A DNA stretch of 9,796 bases from an uncultured Collinsella sp. (lineage in GTDB: Bacteria > Actinomycetota > Coriobacteriia > Coriobacteriales > Coriobacteriaceae). Position 1 is the stretch's first letter. Each line of letters starts with the position of its first letter. This document shows, in pieces, positions 1 to 6,038 of this stretch. A program made the position numbers and the translations under genes. The notes beneath the pieces were generated by a model. The model saw only the letters and a list, made by a program, of their open reading frames with translations. It was not told the origin of the DNA and did not search any database. Location of the stretch: positions 1 through 9,796 of the forward strand of contig CABUVF010000074.1 of NCBI GenBank assembly GCA_902494945.1, read 5' to 3'.

Positions 1-74
1 CCCCCCCCCCCCCCCCCCCCCTCTCCTCTCCTCTCCTCGTTTCTTTCTTTCCCCCCCCCCCCCCCCCCCGCCCC
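1..74. repeat. Polypyrimidine low-complexity tract (C runs plus CT-rich segment)
   Basis: The window opens with 21 consecutive C, then a CT-rich segment with TCTCC-like repeats and TTTC units, then 19 more C, one G and four C. Apart from a single G at 39, positions 1-69 are all pyrimidine. Nothing here is coding. The tract could be genuine low-complexity DNA (the complementary strand would be G-rich and able to form quadruplex or triplex structure), but a contig-edge sequencing or assembly artefact is at least as likely. Confidence 0.7.
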
Positions 75-79
75 GCTTT

Positions 80-150
80 GGGTCGTCGCGTGCTCGCTAC
101 AGAAAAGTTGATAAAAAAGTTTGTGTGCTGCCCCTTATGGGGCGGCACGT
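80..150 (+). repeat. Interspersed direct repeat, copy 1
   Basis: This stretch matches 981-1050 in the same orientation. By hand I count about eight substitutions and a one-base length difference in the A-rich part. The copy begins with GTCGTCGCGTGCTCG, passes through an A-rich segment (about 101-119) and ends in a GC-rich hairpin. Similarity becomes weak after about 160. The substitutions in the hairpin arms keep pairing through G-U pairs, so the folded form rather than the exact sequence appears conserved. It may belong to a genome-wide family of intergenic repeats. Confidence 0.75.
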
Positions 151-155
151 TTTTG
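125..155 (+). terminator. Intrinsic terminator-like hairpin in repeat copy 1
   Basis: A 10-bp stem (125-134 with 139-148, one G-U pair) closes a TTAT loop and is followed by GTTTTTG. On the opposite strand the hairpin is followed by the complement of the A-rich run at 112-118, so it could terminate transcription in both directions. The gene it would serve on the + strand would lie upstream of the window. Confidence 0.6.
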
Positions 156-239
156 TGGGGGCCGGTTGGGGCGGTGACGTTGCTTAGAGGGTACACTGGG
201 TAGCGTTGGCTATTCGTTTCCTCTTGTGAGGTGTTGGTT

Positions 240-872
240 ATGGGTAAGAAGTCTCGGGCTCGGGTTGCTGCGGCGGGGACTCGCAAGGATCCTAGTCGTC
301 GGGTTGCCGAGGGTAAAAAGGCCGATCGTGCCGAGAAGGACAAGAAGGTCGGCGCGCATGCTCATCCTGAGTGGGCGCCCCATTTGAATTCGGCTAGTGA
401 GGATTTGACTGCTAAGTTGTTTACTCTGGTCGAGGTTATCTTGGGCGTGGTGCCCGTGGTGGTCATTGGCCTGTTCCTGGCCTCTAAGGATGCCACGAGC
501 GTGGATAAGCTCACCGATGGCTTTTCTCAGGACCCCTCGATGGTGGTTACGTTTATCTCTGCGTGCCTGCAGCCGTTTGTGGCGTACATGTTGTACATGA
601 TTTATCGCAAATACTGCGAGGGCGACGCTGGTTTTGCCGCCGGCAACCTGATCGGTCTTTTGTGCTCCGAGATCCTACTGCTCAATATCCCAGGCGTCAT
701 CGGTATGGGCATCTTGCTGTGGCGTGTTTGGCGCAACGTCGCCCCGCACTTTGAGAGCTGGTTGTTTGAGCGTCGTGCAATGGGCGTGCTGGCAGACATT
801 GCGGGCTCGCTCGTGATTTTAACCTTGGCGTTTATGTGCGCCACCGCCGCCCGCGGTCTCGCGGGCATGTAG
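240..872 (+). CDS. Hypothetical multi-pass membrane protein with basic N-terminus
   Basis: I do not recognise this 210-residue protein. The ATG at 240 is preferred because GAGG at 228-231 lies eight bases upstream; a GTG at 231 in the same frame would overlap that site. Residues 1-37 are rich in Lys, Arg and Ala and probably cytoplasmic or nucleic-acid/lipid-facing. Hydrophobic segments follow at about 60-81, 101-122, 133-162 (long, possibly with a Pro-Gly bend) and 184-204, suggesting four or so membrane spans. There is no signal peptide, enzyme motif or cysteine cluster to give a function. The gene is bracketed by two copies of a direct repeat and followed by a large inverted repeat. Codon use is less GC3-biased than in the downstream genes and includes a CTA leucine codon (675-677). 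An integral membrane protein is fairly sure; its role is unknown. Confidence 0.75.
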   Translation: MGKKSRARVAAAGTRKDPSRRVAEGKKADRAEKDKKVGAHAHPEWAPHLNSASEDLTAKLFTLVEVILGVVPVVVIGLFLASKDATSVDKLTDGFSQDPSMVVTFISACLQPFVAYMLYMIYRKYCEGDAGFAAGNLIGLLCSEILLLNIPGVIGMGILLWRVWRNVAPHFESWLFERRAMGVLADIAGSLVILTLAFMCATAARGLAGM

Positions 873-890
873 TCTGTCCTCACCGACCAC

Positions 891-974
891 GGAGCGCAGG
901 GCGGGGAAACCTTTCCCTCTCGCTCACGGCTTCGCAGGGTCGCGCGAAGCAAAGGTTTCCCCGCCCTGCGCTCC
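891..974. repeat. Perfect 24-bp inverted repeat with nested 7-bp stem
   Basis: Positions 891-914 are exactly complementary to 951-974, giving a 24-bp stem around a 36-base centre. Inside the centre, 929-935 (GCTTCGC) pairs with 944-950 (GCGAAGC), directly abutting the right outer arm, while 915-928 is left unpaired on the left side. The arms are GC-rich with an AAACCTTT inner end and there is no T run, so this is not a canonical terminator. It starts 18 bases after the stop codon of the upstream gene and ends six bases before repeat copy 2. It looks like a palindromic intergenic element of the REP or MITE kind; no transposase is present. Confidence 0.85.
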
Positions 975-980
975 GGCGTT

Positions 981-1050
981 GAGTCGTCGCGTGCTCGTTA
1001 CAGAAAAGCAGATAAGAAGTTTGCGTGCCGTCCCTTATGGGGCGGCACGT
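981..1050 (+). repeat. Interspersed direct repeat, copy 2
   Basis: This is the second copy of the sequence at 80-150, about 900 bp downstream in direct orientation. Compared with copy 1 it has one base fewer in the A-rich part and several C/T changes. In this copy the 24-bp inverted repeat sits immediately upstream; at copy 1 the equivalent place is occupied by the C-rich tract. The following GTTTTGTTTGGGGG at 1049-1062 still resembles the flank of copy 1 before similarity fades. Confidence 0.75.
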
Positions 1051-1057
1051 TTTGTTT
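1025..1057 (+). terminator. Intrinsic terminator-like hairpin in repeat copy 2
   Basis: A 10-bp stem (1025-1034 with 1039-1048, one G-U pair at a different position from copy 1) closes a TTAT loop and is followed by GTTTTGTTT. It lies about 150 bases after the stop of the membrane-protein gene ending at 872, so it is the likely transcription end for that gene. Confidence 0.6.
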
Positions 1058-1060
1058 GGG

Positions 1061-1307
1061 GGTCCCGGTCTCCACAATTTTCGTCAAGCTTTTGGTTAGA
1101 TTTTGGTCAGTTGGCGTAAGGGTGGAAGGCCAAAAGATTGTTGGCGAAAAAAGCTCAGAGAAAGTGCTGGTAGGGGAGTTGTTGAGCTTTTCGACAGCTT
1201 TTGAGCAAAAGAAACTTTGTGGCTATTGCCGGCGATTGCGTTGTCGCGGTCATGGCGGTGCGGGATGCTGGTCGTAAGCGTCGAATGCTCCGATTTTGGA
1301 GGCCAGC
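1061..1307. other. AT-richer intergenic stretch upstream of the small membrane-protein gene
   Basis: With the preceding repeat elements, the gene-free gap between the two small membrane-protein genes is about 435 bases. This half is richer in A and T than its surroundings (about 1070-1220) and holds no convincing reading frame: the short frames through it have poor starts and run into the next gene out of frame. A weak promoter-like pair, TTGAGC at 1201-1206 and TATTGC at 1224-1229 with a 17-base spacer, could serve the gene at 1308. A GGAGG ribosome binding site lies at 1298-1302. I see no tRNA, riboswitch or other structured RNA. Confidence 0.4.
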
Positions 1308-1742
1308 ATGGATCTGTTTCTTGAGACTCCGCAGCAACAAGCTGAGCGCATGCTGCGTCAGCAGCAACGACTCATGGAGATGCAAATGCAAGGGGTTGCC
1401 AACCAGGCGCCCGTGCAAAACGTCGTGCCCGCTGCTGTACCTGCAGCTGTGCCCGGGTGTGAATCGGCGCCAGAGGCCTATTCCGTACAGCAAGATTCAT
1501 ATGCGCAGGAGCTCGCGTTCGACAAGCATCGTGCGCGTCGCCGTCGCTGGGCCCAGCGCCTGCGTACGTTGGCGATGATCGTGCTCATCCCGTTGGGGCT
1601 TGCGGCCATCTTTCTGGCGTCGTATGCCCTCACGTGCATCCTCAACGGTGCATCGCCCAACGAGGTGCTCCAACATCTAGCGGCCCTGGGCCAGCGCCTA
1701 GATGACGTCATAACAACCATCCGCGCCGGCTGGGAGAGTTAG
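1308..1742 (+). CDS. Hypothetical single-pass membrane protein, Gln/Met-rich N-terminus
   Basis: I do not recognise this 144-residue protein. The ATG at 1308 is chosen because GGAGG at 1298-1302 is five bases upstream; a TTG at 1296 in frame would overlap that site. Residues 8-35 are rich in Gln, Met and Arg and could form an amphipathic helix; 36-50 is a Pro/Ala/Val-rich linker with a PAAV repeat. A basic cluster RARRRR (75-80) precedes one strong transmembrane helix at about 88-112, so the N-terminus is expected to be cytoplasmic by the positive-inside rule. A short, possibly helical tail follows. It has at least two CTA leucine codons, unlike the large genes downstream. It may anchor or adapt a partner at the membrane, but nothing in the sequence shows what. 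Confidence 0.7.
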   Translation: MDLFLETPQQQAERMLRQQQRLMEMQMQGVANQAPVQNVVPAAVPAAVPGCESAPEAYSVQQDSYAQELAFDKHRARRRRWAQRLRTLAMIVLIPLGLAAIFLASYALTCILNGASPNEVLQHLAALGQRLDDVITTIRAGWES

Positions 1743-1812
1743 CGTTTTAGCGTCCGCGGCTCTAAGAGAAATTTGTCTGCAAGGCAGTGAGTGATCCGTG
1801 TGTGTGGCGGGG

Positions 1813-1818
1813 TAAGAT
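1813..1818 (+). promoter_or_regulatory. Possible -10 element for rmuC
   Basis: TAAGAT lies about 50 bases before the rmuC start in the 124-base gap after the preceding gene and matches a sigma-70 type -10 box at four of six positions. No good -35 box is found at the normal distance. The gap also holds repeated GATTGAT units (about 1816-1846) of unknown meaning. Confidence 0.25.
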
Positions 1819-1866
1819 TGATCGCGGTTTTGATTGATGATCGATTGGGTTTGTTGGGCGGAGTTT

Positions 1867-3222
1867 ATGTCTGCAATTGATATTGCACTTATTGTGATTG
1901 CTTTGGTGGCGGTGGGGGTCGCTGCGGCCTGTGCCCTGCAGCTCAAGGGCCTTCGTGCCGAGTTGCGGGAGCGTGGCGACAGTAGCGCGGAAACGCTGGC
2001 AGCACTCGAGCAGGCCAACAACGCGCTCGATGCCCTGAACGTCGCGCTGGCCGAAACTCGCCGCACGGCCAATGCCATCGCGCAGCAGCAGACGACAGAT
2101 GCGGCCGTGGAGCAGCAACGTTACCTGAGCATCGCACGTGAGTTTTCGCAAGCTGGTGACCGGATGGATGACCTGCGCCGCGAGACGGCCCAACAGCTCG
2201 GTGCCAACCGCGAGGGCATCGAGCACCGCCTGGACAAGGTGCGCGAGACGGTCGATGCTCAGCTGGGCGCCATCCGCAAAGACAACAACGCGCAGCTCGA
2301 TCAGATGCGCGCGACGGTGGACGAGAAGCTCTCCCGCACGCTCAACGATCGTCTGTCGGCATCGTTTAAGCAGGTGAGCGACCAGCTCGAGGCTGTGTAC
2401 AAGGGGTTGGGCGATATGCAGTCCATTGCCACCGGCGTGGGCGACCTTAAACGCGTGCTGGGCAACGTGAAGGCGCGTGGCATTTTGGGCGAGGTGCAGC
2501 TGGGCGCGATCCTGGCGGACATCCTTACGCCCGACCAGTATCTGGAAAACGTCGCCACCAAGCCCGGCGCCTCGGAGCGCGTTGAGTTTGCCGTCAAGCT
2601 GCCGGTAGACGAGGGCGACCCCGTGCTGCTGCCAATCGACTCCAAATTCCCGGGCGATGCGTATGAGCATTTGCTCGACGCCCAGGAGTCGGGCGACGCG
2701 GAGGCCGTCGCCGCCGCGCGCAAGACGCTCGACACCATGGTGAAGCGCGAGGCAAAGGACATCTGCGAAAAGTATCTGAGCGTGCCCGTGACCACCAACT
2801 TTGGCATCATGTTCGTTCCGTTTGAGGGGCTGTACGCTGAGGTCGTCAGCCGCCCCGGGCTTATCGAGACCCTGGGCCGCGACTATCATGTCAACGTTGC
2901 CGGCCCTAGCACCATGGCGGCCATTCTCAACAGCCTGCAGATGAGTTACCAAACGTTTAAGCTGCAAAAACGCACCGACGATGTACTGCGCGTGCTCTCC
3001 GCTGTCAAGGCCGAGCTGCCGCGCTATCAAAAGGCGCTGCGCCGCGCCCAGCAGCAGATCGAGACCGCGGGCAAAACGGTCGAGGGCATCATTACCACGC
3101 GCACCAACGTCATGGAGCGCAAGCTCAAGGACATCGACGCGCTGGAAGACGCCGACCAAGCCGATGAGATCTTGGGGCTCACGCCCGCGGGCTTTCCCAC
3201 AGACCAAGAAGACGAGGACTAA
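1867..3222 (+). CDS. rmuC: DNA recombination protein RmuC
   Basis: This 451-residue protein fits the RmuC family. In E. coli, loss of RmuC raises the frequency of recombination at short inverted repeats; the family has a nuclease-like core. Residues 4-22 form one N-terminal transmembrane helix, about 30-180 is a long Gln/Ala/Glu/Arg-rich helical region expected to be coiled coil, and the conserved domain starts near 199 with KARGILGEVQL (202-212), followed by LPIDSKFP (255-262) whose Asp258 and Lys260 are the family's conserved core residues. FEGLYAEV and the GPSTMAAILNSL segment further on are also typical. The C-terminus is acidic. The ATG at 1867 is preferred over in-frame TTG 1834 and ATG 1837 because GGCGGAG lies at 1857-1863, although the spacing is short. 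A terminator-like hairpin follows, suggesting a single-gene transcript. The gene has no in-frame TTA, CTA or TCA codons. Confidence 0.93.
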   Translation: MSAIDIALIVIALVAVGVAAACALQLKGLRAELRERGDSSAETLAALEQANNALDALNVALAETRRTANAIAQQQTTDAAVEQQRYLSIAREFSQAGDRMDDLRRETAQQLGANREGIEHRLDKVRETVDAQLGAIRKDNNAQLDQMRATVDEKLSRTLNDRLSASFKQVSDQLEAVYKGLGDMQSIATGVGDLKRVLGNVKARGILGEVQLGAILADILTPDQYLENVATKPGASERVEFAVKLPVDEGDPVLLPIDSKFPGDAYEHLLDAQESGDAEAVAAARKTLDTMVKREAKDICEKYLSVPVTTNFGIMFVPFEGLYAEVVSRPGLIETLGRDYHVNVAGPSTMAAILNSLQMSYQTFKLQKRTDDVLRVLSAVKAELPRYQKALRRAQQQIETAGKTVEGIITTRTNVMERKLKDIDALEDADQADEILGLTPAGFPTDQEDED

Positions 3223-3233
3223 TTGCAACAAGA

Positions 3234-3274
3234 CGGCGGGGCGCCGGCGCAAACGCGGATGCCCCGCTGCTTTT
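3234..3274 (+). terminator. Probable rmuC terminator
   Basis: Starting 11 bases after the rmuC stop, 3234-3242 pairs with 3261-3269 (nine pairs, one of them G-U) around an 18-base centre that can form a further small stem. TTTT follows at 3271-3274. The T run is short, so efficiency is uncertain. Confidence 0.5.
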
Positions 3275-3284
3275 CGCATCGTGC

Positions 3285-3315
3285 TTGCCTGAAGTGCGCT
3301 TCAATGTGCAACAAT
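3285..3315 (+). promoter_or_regulatory. Possible promoter with internal palindrome ahead of the ABC transporter
   Basis: TTGCCT at 3285-3290 and AACAAT at 3310-3315 could be -35 and -10 boxes with a long 19-base spacer. An inverted repeat, TGAAG-TGCG-CTTCA at 3290-3303, lies between them, where a repressor would block RNA polymerase. The -10 match is poor and the palindrome is short, so this is only a candidate. Confidence 0.25.
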
Positions 3316-3349
3316 GGCGTTTCGCCCTATCAGACGCGAAAGGAAGCCC

Positions 3350-5152
<1,803 letters not shown>

Positions 5153-5165
5153 GCGTCTCGGACGT

Positions 5166-5180
5166 GGGACAATTGTGCCC
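5166..5180. promoter_or_regulatory. Short palindrome in the nth leader
   Basis: ACAATTGT (5169-5176) is a perfect 8-bp palindrome flanked by GGG and, after one extra G, CCC. It lies in the 63-base gap between the ABC transporter stop and nth. GACAAT at 5168-5173 also resembles a -10 box. It could be an operator or promoter element, or chance. Confidence 0.2.
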
Positions 5181-5215
5181 ATAAGTTTATTGTGCCGTTG
5201 AGCCGAGGAGTCGTT

Positions 5216-5881
5216 ATGCCACGCGAGACCAATGCCGCCAAGCGCGAGCGCGCCATCGAGGTGTGTGAGCGCCTCAACCGTCGCTATGGCCCGGTCGAGT
5301 GCTTTTTGGACCACGAGAATCCCTTCCGCCTGCTGATCGCGGTGCTGCTTTCGGCGCAAACGACCGATGCGCAGGTCAACAAAGTGACGCCGCGGCTGTT
5401 TGCCCAGTGGCCCACGCCCGAGACCATGGCCGGGGCGAGCGTAGCTGACGTGGCGGACACCATCAAGTCGCTCGGCTTCTACAAGAGCAAAGCCAAGCAT
5501 GCCGTCGAGGCCGCGCAGATGATCGTCACCGACTATGACGGCGAGGTGCCGGCCGACATGAAGGAACTCGTGAAGCTGCCGGGCGTGGGACGCAAGACGG
5601 CGAACATCGTGCTCAACGTGGGGTACGGCATCGTGGAAGGCATCGCGGTGGATACGCACGTCAACCGCATTGCGCACCGCCTGATGCTGAGTCCCAAGAC
5701 GCATGCCAAGGAACCGCTCAAGACCGAGCAGGATCTGCTCAAGATTTTGCCGCACGAGTATTGGGAGTCGGTCAACCATCAGTGGATCACCTTTGGTCGC
5801 GAGATCTGCGACGCCCGCAAACCCAAGTGTGACGAGTGTCCGCTGGCAGATTTGTGCCCCAGCGTGCGCGTGGCGGGGTAG
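5216..5881 (+). CDS. nth: Endonuclease III (DNA glycosylase/AP lyase)
   Basis: This 221-residue protein is a standard-length endonuclease III. The enzyme removes oxidised pyrimidines such as thymine glycol from DNA and nicks the resulting abasic site, the first steps of base excision repair. The helix-hairpin-helix motif LPGVGRKTAN is at 121-130 and carries the catalytic Lys127; the catalytic Asp is Asp146 in VDTHVNR. Four cysteines at 198, 205, 208 and 214 have the C-X6-C-X2-C-X5-C spacing of the [4Fe-4S] cluster. The N-terminal ALLSAQTTDAQVN-like segment is present as VLLSAQTTDAQVN at 43-55. All key residues are intact. The ATG at 5216 is chosen because GAGGAG at 5205-5210 is five bases upstream; an in-frame GTG at 5192 has no such site. 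It may be read through from the ABC gene 63 bases upstream or have its own promoter. Confidence 0.97.
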   Translation: MPRETNAAKRERAIEVCERLNRRYGPVECFLDHENPFRLLIAVLLSAQTTDAQVNKVTPRLFAQWPTPETMAGASVADVADTIKSLGFYKSKAKHAVEAAQMIVTDYDGEVPADMKELVKLPGVGRKTANIVLNVGYGIVEGIAVDTHVNRIAHRLMLSPKTHAKEPLKTEQDLLKILPHEYWESVNHQWITFGREICDARKPKCDECPLADLCPSVRVAG

Positions 5882-5886
5882 GGCGG

Positions 5887-5911
5887 AACGCATCTTCGTC
5901 TGGCGTTTTTT
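5887..5911 (+). terminator. Weak terminator-like hairpin after nth
   Basis: AACGC at 5887-5891 pairs with GCGTT at 5903-5907, running into six T at 5906-5911, just after the nth stop. The stem is only five pairs with an 11-base loop, so this is a marginal candidate. Confidence 0.3.
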
Positions 5912-5929
5912 GCGGGGCTGGACGTACGC

Positions 5930-5960
5930 TTGAGCTGGAGTCCTCTCCATGCGCTACCAT
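5930..5960 (+). promoter_or_regulatory. Possible mfd promoter
   Basis: TTGAGC at 5930-5935 and TACCAT at 5955-5960 resemble -35 and -10 boxes with a 19-base spacer. Transcription would begin near 5967, leaving a leader of about 70 bases that includes the hairpin at 5986-6008. The long spacer lowers confidence. Confidence 0.35.
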
Positions 5961-5985
5961 GACAGGCAACGAATTTGACGAACGA

Positions 5986-6013
5986 CCCGCCGAGCTTGCC
6001 TCGGCGGGCTTTT
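5986..6013 (+). terminator. Strong intrinsic terminator-like hairpin immediately upstream of mfd
   Basis: CCCGCCGAG at 5986-5994 pairs perfectly with CTCGGCGGG at 6000-6008 around a five-base loop, followed by CTTTT at 6009-6013. The stem is strong. It ends only about 15 bases before the mfd ribosome binding site, so it either ends transcription from nth or acts within the mfd leader. Confidence 0.7.
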
Positions 6014-6038
6014 GGCGTTGCGATGCCGGAGGAACAGC

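Noticed and set aside
880..1077. A 65-codon minus-strand frame across the inverted repeat and repeat copy 2
   Set aside because: It is made of the palindromic and repeat sequence itself and shows no plausible protein features; likely a chance frame over a repeat.
1056..1277. Short + strand frame in the intergenic gap
   Set aside because: It needs a TTG start inside the terminator's T-rich tail with no ribosome binding site, and the product has no recognisable pattern.
1201..1578. 125-codon + strand frame starting at TTG 1201
   Set aside because: It overlaps most of the better-supported gene at 1308-1742 in another frame and has no convincing ribosome binding site.
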